Counted from the first letter of the stretch, positions 32,466 to 44,061 are shown. The stretch: DNA of 64,000 bases from Muscardinus avellanarius (GCA_963383645.1 OY726566.1:93122029-93186028), one strand, 5' to 3'. Program-made: numbers and translations. Notes: generated from the sequence alone by a model not told the origin.

Positions 32466-32647
32466 GAAAGAAGGTACAGCATGTTTTGAAAATGCACAGA
32501 ACCCCAGGAGATGGGTAAGTAAAGGGGAAAGACCATCCTAAACACAGAGAAGAGAGTTGTGGAAGGTCAGAGTGAAAAGGGAGATTGGGGTGTACAAGAA
32601 GCTTTTAAGAAGGCAGTATGGTGAGGAAGGAATCAAGGATTTAGGCA

Positions 32648-32755
32648 GAGCTAACAGTTAAGGGGTTAAATTGTGTCTTAGTGGTCACGTGACTTTTGGC
32701 AAGGTATTTTTTCTAACCTTTCTAAGCCTCAGTCTGTCACATTAAGAGCAAGAAT
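32648..32755 (+). repeat. MIR SINE fragment
   Basis: 'cacgtgacttttggcaaggt' followed by 'aacctttctaagcctcagtc' is the MIR core. Confidence 0.7.
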
Positions 32756-33050
32756 TCTCATTTTCAGGGAAACAGATAGATGGAAGATAAACTATATGAA
32801 ATTTTAGCCCTCTACCTGAAATTATTTTTATCCTGTAATTTTTTTTTAGGGTAAACGTAAGTTATTTCACATATTTCTCTGGCTTCATGAATAGAGCATT
32901 TTAAGCATAATGTAACTTTCTATTGATAACTTCAGGTAGTAATCATGAACTTCAAACAGCACACTATACTAAGGTCTGCCTGTCCTTAATTGAAATGATT
33001 CAGCATCCTGCATTGTGTTCTGGGTCTGAATTTTACTTAAATTTCTACTC

Positions 33051-33137
33051 CCTTTCTTCCTTCCTTCCTTCCTTCCTTCCTTCCTTCCTTCTTTCTTTCC
33101 TTCCTTCCCTTCCTCCCTCCCTCCCTCCCTCCCTCTC
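33051..33137. repeat. (TTCC)n/(CTCC)n pyrimidine tract
   Basis: A pure pyrimidine strand of TTCC units changing to CTCC units. Homopurine-homopyrimidine tracts of this kind can form triplex DNA. The frames read across it on both strands are low-complexity artefacts. Confidence 0.95.
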
Positions 33138-33144
33138 TGCTCTT

Positions 33145-33800
33145 GGTTACTTCCTTTTAGTAGTCTTTGTTCCCTTCCTTCCTTTAGACTTAGAAATTGG
33201 ATATAAGAATGTATCATTCTGTGTGAAGTCAAAATAAATAGACCTGAGGTGAGTAATAAGGCTTGTGAAATTTGTAACATCTCTCTTGTTCCCCCAGAGG
33301 CCATTTTTGTTTACTTTCAATTCTCGATTATTATCTGGATTCATGCAATCGCTGGATATGTGAGCACTGTCTGCTTTCCAATTTGCCGGACAGTAATTGG
33401 GCAGAGGAGAAAATTGGTTTGTTCCATTAAATGTGCTTTTCTAGTACATTTGCGACTGGCTGAAGGCCTCTTTCAGGCTTGTTAATTTGTAGTGTGTAGT
33501 GCGATTCCTAACATCTACCTAACATCTACCGAGAAATTCTTATGTACCTTTATTGTTCTCTGTACTTTACTTGTATTAATGATATTGATAATATTTAGCT
33601 GCTACTGTATAATTAGTCCAGTTGATTAATGTTATCCTGATGTTCAACTGAAAACAACATTGCTATATTTAAAACAACAAATAGCTTTTATTTTCTATGT
33701 AATCTTTGATAAATCTCACTCTAGAAAGAATGTTCTAGAAAATTTGACAGGTCCTTCTGAGTAATATCAAATACCTCTTCATTATCTAAGTTACTATTAT
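33145..33800. other. Unique non-coding sequence
   Basis: No repeat is recognised. The frames at 33147-33485 have no domain. Confidence 0.4.
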
Positions 33801-33801
33801 A

Positions 33802-33876
33802 GTGCCGGGGAATAAACCTAGGACCTCACACATGCTAAGTACATGCTCTACCACTGAGCTAAATCCCTAGCCCACA
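33802..33876 (-). repeat. ID SINE (tRNA-like)
   Basis: Reversed: 'ctctaccactgagctaaatc' is the complement of the tRNA-like 'agctcagtggtagag' block. No B1 half is attached. The flanks share 'tatcta' plus a similar context, a possible degraded target duplication. Confidence 0.82.
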
Positions 33877-34330
33877 GTATCTAAATTATTGATTACCACC
33901 TCCTTAGTCTAGAATTATAGACTGTCCACAGGGACAGTAAGAAGCATCATAGTTCTTAAAAAGGGACTAATGAAAATAGGAAAATAAGAATAGAAACATA
34001 GAGTAACATATTTTAAGTTGATTAGGTAGCACTAAAACCCTGAGGGCTTAGAATTAGGGGTGCTAGGCAGTAGGCATGCAAATGAGAAAAGCAAAGTGTT
34101 CTAGAGGACAGCATAGCTTATTTTCAATCCCCAAGTTTTATATTCATTTTACTACGGTAAAGTCTACCCTGTGCGTATAAGGTTGCTTCTCTCTGATCAC
34201 TAGACTCAGGACATTCTGACCTTTTCTTGTCACTGCTACTAGTTTATTCTTTATTGTTAATGAGAAGTTCAGACTGATAATCCTACTGAAGTTCTTTGCC
34301 CCTCCCTAGTCAGAAACAATTCCAAGGTTT
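33877..34330. other. Unique non-coding sequence
   Basis: Nothing recognised. Confidence 0.4.
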
Positions 34331-34342
34331 ATTATTTTCTTT

Positions 34343-34792
34343 TTTTCATTTTCATTTTTAAACATTTTTAATTGGTGTATACATCTCAGTGGGATAAAAG
34401 ATGGTGGAGACATACTTGCACACATCATTCAATTAGCCCTTGCCCAGTCCCCACGCAATTTCCTCTCCATGCCTCCTTCCCATTCGTGGCTCAGTGATTG
34501 ACTTTGACACTATTTGTTTAAGTACTTTGTGTGTACTTCCCATCCCCTCAGTTAGGTCACCTTATTTGCTCCTCTACAGAATCTCCTTCTTCATCTAGAG
34601 TTCCTCCTGTTACCCATTTCTCCCTAGCTTTCACAGATTAGGGAAAGTACCCAATTTCTTATTTTCTGTGACTGACTAATCTCACTTAGCATAATGTCCT
34701 CCAGTTCTATCCATTTCCCTGTACATGATGTAATTGTGTTTTTCTTTATGGCTGAGTAAAATTCCATTGTGTACATATCCCACAGTTTTGTC
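34343..34792 (-). mobile_element. L1 3'-end insertion with 12-bp target duplication
   Basis: The reversed tail and 3'UTR ('ttaattggtgtatacatctc', 'tcatctagagttcctcctgt') run through the ORF2 end ('attccattgtgtacatatcc'). The direct repeat 'attattttcttt' at 34331-34342 and 34793-34804 marks the insertion, which landed at the tail of the next L1. Confidence 0.85.
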
Positions 34793-34804
34793 ATTATTTT
34801 CTTT

Positions 34805-35600
34805 ATACTTTTATTGATGCATCATAATTATACATCACTATGAGATACAGAGCGATGGAAATATGCATTCACAAACACTAATGTGTTTCCCTCCAGATTC
34901 CACACCATTCCCCCCTTACAACTATTATATGTACATAGCATAATTAAATATGCTTACCTTTCTTAGATGTCTTTCTCCCTTCTTTTCTCCTCTAGACTCT
35001 CCATTGTTCATTTCTTGGATCCACTTTTTTGTTAGAGGGCTCTTTTCTCTCCAACTTCCATATATGCGAGAAAACATACAACTATTCATTTTCTCAGACT
35101 GGCTAATCTAATTTAGCATAATATTCTCAACTTCCATCCATCTTCCTGCAGATGGCATGCTTTTTTCTTCCTTATGGCTGAATGCAGTTTCATTATGTGT
35201 CTGTAACAGTTCTGTGATCCATTCACCTGTTGGCAGCAGCACCCAGGCTGGTTCCTTAATTTGACTCTTGTAAGTTTTGCTGCTATAAACAGGGCACATG
35301 TATCATTCTAATATTCTGACTTCATTTCCTTTGGAAAGATGCTCAGGAGTGGGAGAGCTGGGTCATATGGTGTTTCTCTTCCCAAGGTTCTGAGGAACCT
35401 CCACAATGGCCTTCATTTGTGGCTAAACTAGTTTGCCGTCCCACCAATACTGTGTGAGGGCTCCTATTTCCCACATCCTCACCAGCATTTATTATTGTTT
35501 ATATTCTTGGCGATTACGATTCTAATTGGAGTTAGATGGAATCTTGGTGCAGTTTTGGTTTGCATTTCCCTGACTGCTAATGATACTGAACATTTAATTT
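34805..35600 (-). repeat. Older L1 3' fragment
   Basis: It begins 'atacttttattgatgcatca'. It contains the reversed L1 3'UTR and an ORF2 C-terminal region ('ggaaagatgctcaggagtgg', 'cccacatcctcaccagcatt') and stops at about 35600. It is more diverged than the neighbour at 34343. Confidence 0.8.
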
Positions 35601-36133
35601 AAAAACAGTAAATTCTTCAGAACAGATATTCACCTAATCTATTCTTTCTACCCTAAATGCATATATCTACTTAAATATCCTTCTCATGAACCAGGGGCCA
35701 TGAGATAAACTATAACCATTAAGAGATTGATGCTGGTTTGCATAACAAGAGAGAATAAACGTAATCTTCATAAAGCAATAGGAGTTCCATCCATTTCTTT
35801 GACAAAACCTTATTTGTATAAATGGTACAGAGAAGGTTGGATCATGTTTGGCGACAGCTTGGAAGGAGTGAAATTAATAGCAAGCACAGAGTTGAGAAGA
35901 AATAGTAGTTATGGCAGTTTCCAAGTGTCTTGGGTGAGAACATTTAAAGGCAATTTGCAGGGAACAACTGAGAAAAATCAAGCTGAAGGTGTAATAGCTG
36001 TTATAATCTATTTTCTGTTGAGGTAGGAACAGGAAATCTACAAATCCATAAAAGTTTAATAATACCAATAAAATTAGTATATCATTTTGAATCCTTATCC
36101 ATCTCCCCTGTATATACAAGTTTTGAGTTTGTA
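35601..36133. other. Unique non-coding sequence
   Basis: No repeat is recognised. The frames on both strands between 35727 and 36140 have no domain. Confidence 0.4.
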
Positions 36134-36161
36134 CATTCATTCATTCATTCATTCATTCATT
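36134..36161. repeat. (TTCA)n microsatellite
   Basis: About seven TTCA units directly preceding a reversed SINE, at its tail end. Confidence 0.9.
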
Positions 36162-36162
36162 T

Positions 36163-36349
36163 TTTTGGTACTGAGGATTGAACCCAGGGACATTCTTCCT
36201 CCACACCTCACCCCCGGTGCTTTTTATTTTCAAACAGGATCTTGCTAAGTGTTTTGCTAAATTGATGAAACTGGCCTTGAGCCTGCCATACTCCTATCTC
36301 AGTTTCCCAAGTACTGGGATTTTAGTCATGTACCACTGCGCTCAGCTTG
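36163..36349 (-). repeat. B1-dID SINE
   Basis: Reversed: 'ggtactgaggattgaaccca' through 'atgtaccactgcgctcagct'. Confidence 0.82.
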
Positions 36350-36424
36350 TGTAAGAATTTTGAATCTTCTCTTAATTATTCTAAACTCAAATTAGAAATT
36401 ATTCTTTAATCTATCTTTTACTAC

Positions 36425-36600
36425 ATTACAAACTAGCCCAAACTTAATGACCAAAACACCCATCATGTATTATCATTCGATGAACTGGGGCTTGACTGGG
36501 CAGGTCTTAGATTTGGACTGGCTCCGTTGTGCTTGGCTGTTCTAGAATGGCTGTAGCTGGGATGGCCAGGGTCCTTCTGTACACTGTTTGTCAACTTTTA
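36425..36600. repeat. Old interspersed repeat, family uncertain
   Basis: The wording 'cttaatgaccaaaacacc...gaactggggcttgactgggcaggtcttag' resembles a mammal-wide repeat that I cannot name securely. Confidence 0.35.
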
Positions 36601-36623
36601 AAAGATTAGCAGGGGTTTAGTCT

Positions 36624-36715
36624 TCTTTGAATCTTGGTTAGACTATGGAATATCAGCACTTTAAATTTGTACTAGGATTATATTGATATTCCATAGTCTA
36701 ATCAAGATTCAAAGA
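36624..36715. repeat. 92-bp near-perfect inverted repeat (hairpin)
   Basis: A 32-bp left arm (36624-36655) and a 32-bp right arm (36684-36715) are reverse complements at 31 of 32 positions; the single difference would be a G-T pair if transcribed. The loop is 28 bp (36656-36683). Similarity stops sharply at both outer ends. It matches none of the repeat families seen elsewhere in the window. Confidence 0.9.
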
Positions 36716-36994
36716 GTGAAGGAAAAGACTTTTTCTTGATGGAAGATGCTGTAAAGTCATAGTGAAAACTGGTGTGCAGGCTGGGGTGGGGAAATTTTTT
36801 GAATTAAAAAGAAGAAGAAAGAAGAAGGGAGAAAGAAAAGAAAAAACCTACTGTACTGTGTCAAAATAATTCAGATTATTGATACCCTCTCTCCTAATTT
36901 TTTTGTCCTAGGATAGATTTAGGTTTCTCTCTTAAGGAAATTGTAGGGGAAGAAATATTAATTTAAAAAGTTTTAAATTGATTGTTAATTTATA

Positions 36995-37475
36995 TAAGTC
37001 ATAGCAGCATCACTCAAAATAGCCGGAGTATGGAAAATACTCTAGGTTGTCTCCAGTAGATAAACTGATAAACAAAATGTGCTGTACACACATAAAGGAA
37101 TGCTATTCCCTGTCAAAAAGGAAGGAAATTGTGACACATGCTATAACACTGATGAACCTTGGAGACATTATCGAATATTATACAGTAAGTAAGATAAGCC
37201 AGTCACTAAAGATCAGATATTATGTAATTCTACTTCTAAGTCCCTGGAGTAGTCAATTTGTAGAAACAAAAAATAGAATGGTAGTTTCCAGGCAGGGAGA
37301 ATAAGGAGTTAGTGTTTGATAAGTAGAGTTGCAGCTTGGGAAAATGAAAAGAGTTCTGGAAATGAATGGTGATGTTGACAATATGAATGTCCCTAATGCC
37401 ACTTAACTATATGCTAAAAATGGTTAAAATGATAAGCTGTATGTTTTATATATTTTATACAAAGTAAAGAAATAT
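36995..37475 (+). repeat. Old L1 3' end (L1MA/MB-type)
   Basis: 'cagcatcactcaaaatagcc', 'gaatggtagtttccaggcag' and 'taatgccacttaactatatg' match the sense strand of placental L1M 3' ends. The frame at 37047-37304 is the degraded ORF2 end. Confidence 0.75.
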
Positions 37476-38075
37476 AAATATATTTGCTGCACCAATGAAA
37501 TCTTGGTAACTGCCTAAATGATTAACGATATGGAAATAAGTAAATATTTCATAAAAGTTTTAGAAAGAATTAGGTATTAATTTCAATGCCTTATAATATA
37601 CTTGTAAATAAAAATCAAGGAAGTACTTGTCATAAATAAAAATCAAGATATAAATTTTAACAATACAACCTCAAGCATATAAATTCACTACATGAAAACA
37701 GGTATGTGTTGCCTTTGAAGTCACGAGAAAAAGTTATTTAAAAGTAAGCAGAGAGGAGAAAAAGAGCCAAGCTAATTAGTTCATTAGGCTTCTTTGAAAA
37801 CAAAGCAGAAAACGAAATAGTTTTATACAAGTTGGCTACAACTTAATTAGCCTCCAGATGAGAATTATAGTTTATAGAAGTTGGGCAAGTAGGAAGTCAA
37901 GTCTCCCAGCAAGAAACAGCTTTACTATTTGTTTATGACAGTAGAAAGTAGACTACTACAGTGGAAATGAATACGTATTCTACTTTTTGTAAGCACTGTA
38001 TATGATGATTTGGGATGGGCTTGATCTACTCACTAAATGTTGCTACAGCAATTTGGAAATATTATGTCCAGTTCA
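37476..38075. other. Unique non-coding sequence
   Basis: AT-rich, nothing recognised. Confidence 0.4.
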
Positions 38076-38079
38076 TTTG

Positions 38080-38279
38080 GATGTGGTGTTGCTGGCCTGG
38101 AAGCCCAGTACTTGGGAGGCTGAGACAGGAAGAGCACAGATTCTTATTCAAGATCAACAACATAGCAAGGACTTCCACAACTTAGACCTCGATGCAAAAG
38201 AAAAATAGGGCTCTGGGTGTCGCTCAGAGATAGAGTGCCCCTGGGTTCAGTCCCTAGCTCCACCAAAAAAAAAAAAAAG
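38080..38279 (+). repeat. B1-dID SINE
   Basis: The left part is shortened ('cagtacttgggaggctgaga'). The right part is 'gtcgctcagagatagagtgcccctgggttc', with a poly(A) tail. Confidence 0.82.
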
Positions 38280-38413
38280 AGTCCACTTCATCTAGTATTA
38301 TTTGATAAAAATAAAAGATGATTAAAAATGGTAAAACATGGCCAAAATTAGAATGTAAAAGAAAGTATTAAATGTTTGGCTAGACAAAGAATGTGTGTAT
38401 AAATACAACAAAA

Positions 38414-38625
38414 AGCTGGGTGTGATGGTCCATGCATGTAGTCCAGTACTTGGGAGCCTAAAACAAGATCTCCAGCTTTAGGCCATCCTCGGTAATTTCG
38501 GGAGGCCGTCAGCAACTTAGTGACACCCTGTTTAAAAAAATAAAACAAAACAAAAAGTGGGATGGTGTTTAACTAAGCAGTAGAACACCCCTGGATCAAT
38601 CTGTTGTATTACCACTTCCACAAAA
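38414..38625 (+). repeat. B1-dID SINE, diverged
   Basis: 'aagctgggtgtgatggtcca' begins the left part. The right part is 'tttaactaagcagtagaacacccctgg'. A GAT repeat follows immediately. Confidence 0.75.
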
Positions 38626-38632
38626 AAATGAA

Positions 38633-38690
38633 TATGATGATGGTGATGATGATGATGGTGATGATGATGATGGTGATGATGATGATGAAG
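38633..38690. repeat. (GAT)n/(GGT GAT)n triplet repeat
   Basis: Interrupted GAT units with periodic GGT. The minus-strand reading gives a run of histidines, an artefact of the repeat. It sits at the 3' end of the preceding SINE. Confidence 0.95.
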
Positions 38691-38731
38691 AAACACTCTG
38701 AAAGAAAAGGATGTTTTAAAATTGTTACCTA

Positions 38732-38928
38732 GGCTGGGCGTGGTGGCACACGTTTGTAATCCCAATCCCCGCGCTTGGGAGGCGGAGACAGGAGGATCAC
38801 GCAGGTTCGAAGCCAGCTGTGCTGGCTTAGGAGACCCTGTTTCCAAAAATAAAATAGGTCTGGGAGTGTAGCCCTGCGGTAGAAGGGCTTCCAGGAACCC
38901 CAGTACCACCAAAAAAAAAAAAAAAAAG
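38732..38928 (+). mobile_element. Young compact B1-dID SINE with 11-bp target duplication
   Basis: 'attgttaccta' occurs at 38721-38731 and 38929-38939. The left part has a small duplicated 'aatccc' variant. The compact right part is 'ggtctgggagtgtagccctg...cttccaggaaccccagtacc', ending in poly(A). Confidence 0.9.
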
Positions 38929-38939
38929 ATTGTTACCTA

Positions 38940-39150
38940 CAAATGTGAAACTTTATAATCTAAAACATGTAAAATTAATAGCCAAAAAATTAAAATGGAG
39001 CAGTGAAGGAAGTGCTCGGTTAAACCATTGTGCATGGAGCATACCTTCACTTTTTGGGGGTGCAAATTATTTTAAAAGATGAAGTGCATATTCCAGTGAA
39101 AATGTCAATGCCTATTGAATTCATATTATAAAATGGAAAGAACACCATTA
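38940..39150. other. Unique non-coding sequence
   Basis: Nothing recognised. Confidence 0.4.
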
Positions 39151-39830
39151 TTATTTCAAATTAATTAATTACAGGGAGCTATTTCTGCTGCCATTTTTAA
39201 TTCTTTTCTTTTTCAGCTGCCGGATTCTTCCTTTCACTCCGGCCTCCTGTCACCTCCTTTCCTGCCTCCCCCACCTTCTCCTCTTGTTGTTCACTTTCCC
39301 CCTGTTTTTCTTTGGACTGCCTCTGCCTCTCCCTTTCTTACTCTCGCTCCGTCCTTCCCCACAAGCTCAGCGAAAGTTACATTTTTGAGTTTCATTTGTG
39401 CTCTTCCTGTTTAGCCATAAAAGCCAACCAAGTGTGCATTCCAGATAGCATGAGTATAATGGGCAGTAAGCTCCCGATGCAGGGTGATTATTGTTGGTGA
39501 TGATGTATAAAATAAATAAAAGGATGCTCTGGGGAATGTTGACCCTGCAGGGCGTGTAAGTGCACATTACATGATCTGGGTGGTAAACTGAGCCAGTCTG
39601 ATATTGTCTACTGGAAATGGCAATGTTTACACATTTTCAGAGTGACATTTGTATGAAACCGGCTTCTACTTTTACTGCATTGAATCCACTCTCTAACCAT
39701 ATTTTAATGGTAGTCTTCCAGAGCTGCTTTCTGCTATGGAAAACACTAGCTGAAAGTTTAAAATCTTCAGAAATTGTTGACTTTCATTTTACCCGATACT
39801 TCAGGTTAGTTGTAATTAAGATTTTATGTT
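39151..39830. promoter_or_regulatory. Possible conserved non-coding element
   Basis: Repeat-free, with 'aattaattaattacagggag', a C/T-rich block (39190-39360), then mixed-composition sequence around 'ccagatagcatgagtataat' and 'gcagggcgtgtaagtgcaca'. No reading frame is convincing. The regulatory call is inferred from texture only. Confidence 0.28.
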
Positions 39831-41380
39831 TTTAAACCACTCACCAGATAGCACATGAGAATATAGATTTTTCTTTCACAATTCTCTCACTGAAAATAAC
39901 TTTGTCATTTCTAATGAAAAATTCTGTCTTTTAAACAATAAAAGTGGCCTTATCTGAGGCTGTTACATTATAAAATCTGGAAGTATTTACTCAATAATAC
40001 ATATTCCTATAGTTTTTGAACTTTATTCTTCAACCTCAGTGCATTTCAACAATAATAGGAAAAGTGAAAGATAGCCTAGAATTACATCCCCAAAGCAAAA
40101 TATTCTGTATTTATTATTTGTGATTTATTCCAATTCTGTTTCAAATATATTTGTACCTTTAACAATACAGTAACAATGGAGCAGATTCAGTTTTCCTTCA
40201 GGCTGCATATAAGTAGCTTATCTCATGACTCCTATTGATTAAATCAGGTCAGTGAAAGTCTTTCATCATGATTACTATTTGTCCTTTTCAGCCATTTTAG
40301 TAAATCTTAAGTAGTGGAAATGAAATTTAATATCAACCTGCAATAATGTCTTTTGCCTTCGTTTTTAAAATTGAGTTAGTAAAAGATCTTCCCAAACAAA
40401 CACATAAACAAACCCCCAAACTACAGGTGTGGGCCATCATTATCTTTAGTGAAGGTTGCGTCTTTAACGTGCTTTGAGTCTTCCCAAGGAGCATAGTACG
40501 TGTTATTTGTTTGAGTTTCCGTCATAACTTAGTAGTGATTTTTCTCCATTATGGATTTTATACATAATGAATTTCAGGAAATACACAACAACAGCTTCCT
40601 CTGCTTGTAGATAAAGACAGTAATATGACGGAGTGATCAAATACAAATGTTCCTTTAATTTATTTTACCAAGACATTTATCCATGTTTTATTTATAAGGC
40701 AATTGAAGTCATTTATTTTGTATGGAACTCTTCCTTTTCTGAATAACAAATAATATATTATCATATATACCGCATTGGAGAAGGGAATGATGAAAGCCAT
40801 ATTCGAAAATAAAAGTTTAATATTTTGGGCTCATTGGGCACAATTATAATGGTACTAGCTTTGTTTTCTACTGAACCATAATTGTGTGTGCAGAGTTTTT
40901 AAAAAAATTGGCATGGCATATAGCACAGAAGAGTGTGGAAAACAGAAAATTCTTTGTTCAATGAGGGAAGGTTTTTTTTTTTTTCAGCTGCAGAACATTT
41001 TAAATGCACAAAATCTGTCTCAGCAATATTCCTTTGTAAGATCTTTGCATGCACATAATTTTAAGTGGTTTTGTTTCATTGGTGATTGTACGTGTGGAAG
41101 CCCACTGGCCCAAGAATCTCAGATATGGCCATGTGAAGCCCATGACCAGTGGTTTTGCTTTTAACTCTTTCCAGGTACTAGTCCATTTGAAGGGATTTGG
41201 CATCGCTTCATTTAGGAACCTAGTCAAGTTGACCCCTGATGTTAAACACAGTCAACCCCTTTTGTTTGCTGCTGCCCAAGGTCAGCAAGGAATATACTTA
41301 AAGCTACAATGTAGTGATAACTATTTGCCCTCAGTTAAAATTCCAGCATCTTAATGTTAATTGTATTCAAGAATGTACAG
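39831..41380. other. Unique non-coding sequence
   Basis: Long repeat-free interval. The overlapping frames at 40886-41354 on both strands show no recognisable domain, and a splice-site-bounded exon cannot be defended. Confidence 0.42.
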
Positions 41381-41384
41381 GAGC

Positions 41385-41800
41385 TGGATATGCACACCTG
41401 TAATACCAGTACTTGAGAGGCAGAGACAGGAAGATCACAGCTTCCAGGCCAGGGTCAGCATCTTCGTGAGGCTCTCAGCAACGCATTGAGACCCTGATTA
41501 AAAGTTAAAAGTAATAGTTGGATGTGGCGGCTCATGCTTCTAATCCCAGCATTCGGGAGGCTGAGACAGGAGGATAATGGTGCACGGACAGCCTCAGCTA
41601 CTTAGTGAGGCCCTCCGCAACTCAATGAGACCTCGTTTCAAAATAAAAAGTAGGGCAGGGGGTGTAGCTCGGAGGTCATATGCCCCTGTGTTCCATCCCC
41701 ACCCCCCCTCCCCACGCCACACACAAAGTTAAAAGTAAGATAGGTTCATGGTGTCGCTCAGAGGTAAAATGCCCCTGGGTTCATTTTTTTCGGTACTGGG
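41385..41800 (+). repeat. B1-dID SINE split by a nested SINE
   Basis: The left part (41385-41514) starts 'gctggatatgcacacctgta'. Its right, ID-like part resumes at 41739 ('gataggttcatggtgtcgct...cccctgggttc'). A second SINE sits between, in the linker. Confidence 0.85.
41515..41724 (+). mobile_element. Nested B1-dID SINE with 14-bp target duplication
   Basis: A perfect direct repeat, 'aaagttaaaagtaa', lies at 41501-41514 and 41725-41738. It is a complete SINE, from 'agttggatgtggcggctcat' to 'ctgtgttccatccccacccc', placed in the A-rich linker of the older SINE. Confidence 0.9.
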
Positions 41801-41899
41801 GGAAAAATACATTGGAGTACAAAAGGAGCTAACTGTATTGGAGTACTTTTTATAATAAACAACAAGTTCTAGTAGAAAGTCCAGTAACACTATATTTTC

Positions 41900-43017
41900 T
41901 TTTTTTAATTTTTTTATTGGTGCATTATATTCATACAACTTATTGGCGTAAAAAACTTGTGTGTACAAACATGTACTCATCGCTGATTTAACCCCTACCC
42001 AAATCCCACCCCATTCCCTCCCCGTCCCTCCCTCCCTTGCTTGACTTAGTGATTGACTTCGATATGTTTAAGTACATTGTGAGCTTTAGAGATTTTCCTC
42101 TTCCCCCCTCATTTCTCCTCCTTTAGGTTGTCTTGTTTGCTCCTCTTTTCTCCCTAACTCTCACATATTAGGGAAAGCATCTGATTTCTTATTTTTTGTG
42201 CCTGACTAATCTCACTTAGCATAATGTCCTCCAGTTCCATCCATTTCCCTGAAAATGATGTAATTGAGTTTTTTTTGATGGCTGAGTAAAATTCCATTGT
42301 GTACATATCCCACAGTTTTGTAATCCATTCATCTGTTGATGGACATCTTGGCTGGTTCCATAGTTTGGCTATGGTGAATTGTGCAGCTATGAACATAGAT
42401 ACACATGCATTAGTTTGGTAGTTTGGTTTCTTTTCTTTTGGGTAGATACCCAACAGTGGTATTGCTGGATCAAATGGTAGATTTGTTCCCATTCTTCTGA
42501 GGATTCTCCATACTGTTTTCCAAAGTGGTTGCACTAATTTGCAATCCCACCAACAATGTCTTAGAGTTCCCACTTCTCCACATCCTCGCCAGCATCTGTT
42601 GTTGTTTGTGTTTTGAATGATGGCCATTCTAGTTGGAGTTAGGTGAAATCTCAGGATAGTTTTGATTTGCATCTCTCTGATTGCCAGTGATGTTGAGCAT
42701 TTTTTCATGCATTTATTGGCCATTTGAATTTCTTCTTTTGTGAAGTGTCTATTTAGTTCATTTGCCCATTTTGTTATTGGATGCTTTGTTTTCTTAGTGT
42801 TGAGTTTCTTGAGTTCTCTGTATATTCTAGATATTAGTCCTCTATCAGTGGTGTAGGTGGCAAAAATCTTCTCCCATTCTGTTGGTTCTCGACTGAGATT
42901 CTTGATAGTTTCCTTTGCTGAACAGAAGCTCTTCAGGTTCATGCAATCCCATGTATTGATTCTCCTTTTAATTTGTTGTGCCTTTGGGGTCTTGTTGAGG
43001 AAATGTTTGTCTGTGCC
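41900..43017 (-). mobile_element. 5'-truncated L1 with 14-bp target duplication
   Basis: A perfect direct repeat, 'aacactatattttc', lies at 41886-41899 and 43018-43031. The 1.1-kb insert has a reversed A-tail, the 3'UTR and the last ~280 codons of ORF2. It is one of the better preserved L1s here. Confidence 0.93.
42154..42942 (-). pseudogene. L1 ORF2 C-terminal region, open frame
   Basis: A 262-codon open frame with the C-terminal ORF2p signature. It includes the cysteine/histidine-rich motif CWRGCGEVGTLRHCWWDC (about residues 117-134), then VSMFIAAQFTIAKLWNQPRC and MEFYSAIKKNSITSF. The native stop at 42154 is retained. There is no endonuclease or reverse transcriptase, because the element was cut at its 5' end on insertion, so it is a fragment and not a gene. 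The first Met is simply the first in the frame. Confidence 0.9.
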
Positions 43018-43031
43018 AACACTATATTTTC

Positions 43032-43989
43032 AAAGAAGTTATGAACATAAGTGTAATTTTGAAGATTCATACAACTCTAATATATGCGATTTGAAATGGT
43101 TATTTCTGTTGCTGACAGTTATGGGGATGTTAATACTATTGTATTTGTTTGTAAGTATAATCGAAGGAACTGCTAAATTTCAATAGAGACTAAACATGTT
43201 TTTTCTTCAAGGTCATGCACTCAAATTCTATCCATGAATCTTAGATTAAGAAGCCTGTTTAAGAAGAGATTTCTGCTTGTCTGATCAGGATTTTTTTTTT
43301 TTTAGCCAATGTTTTAGAGTAAGAGTGTTATTTGCTTTTTATAACTGATGGGCTGACTTCCTGAATATAAGCAGATGAGACCTGAAATGCTATGATATTT
43401 TTAGTCTTCTGCCAGTAAAGATAGCATAGTTGCTGTCATATTGGCACTAATATTTGGCTCTTACTAAGAAACCAATACAGCATTGTTACCCAGGCTATTA
43501 AGAAATCCATTGTTTTGCTACAGACCAAAACATATATATCAATCAGTTTGTCCGAAATCCCTAATCTTTTTCTTTCCAATTTACTCAAGTCAATCTCATT
43601 TATAAATGTTGACCACTCCTTCTTTATCTAAGCTAATGTTTGTGATGTAGGATCAGTAATTTGAAAAAAAAAATCAGATAATCACTGAACTGAGATGAAA
43701 CACCAAATTGATTGGCAAAGAATATATTGATTCATTCAAATACTGAGTGACTAATATTTTAAGTCATTCAAAACACATAAATATCTCAGAATAAGAGGGT
43801 ATATGTGTCCTTTCTGCATTGTTAGTTTAATTTTCTGTTACTCCAAACTTGCTCTAAAAAATGTCAATTAATTTAGAGAAAGTACTCAGGGTCAATGAAT
43901 TTACCTGAACAAAAAGAGAACAGATGAGAAAATATACACACGTTTGACAGTTATTGGAAGAGAAATGTCCTGAATGTCTAAATGTCTAA

Positions 43990-43990
<1 letters not shown>
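43032..43990. other. Unique non-coding sequence
   Basis: AT-rich, nothing recognised. Confidence 0.4.

Positions 43991-44061
<71 letters not shown>
43991..44061. repeat. (CT)n microsatellite
   Basis: About 34 CT units with one TTT interruption near 44048. Confidence 0.95.

Noticed and set aside
32923..33304. Frames with Pro/Ser/Leu or Glu/Gly/Lys repeats
   Set aside because: They are produced by the TTCC/CTCC tract.
38532..38912. Minus-strand frame with a long histidine run
   Set aside because: It is the GAT triplet repeat read in reverse between two SINEs, not a protein gene.
40886..41354. Overlapping frames of 75-101 codons on both strands
   Set aside because: No domain and no codon-use signal; frames on both strands are equally open, as expected by chance.
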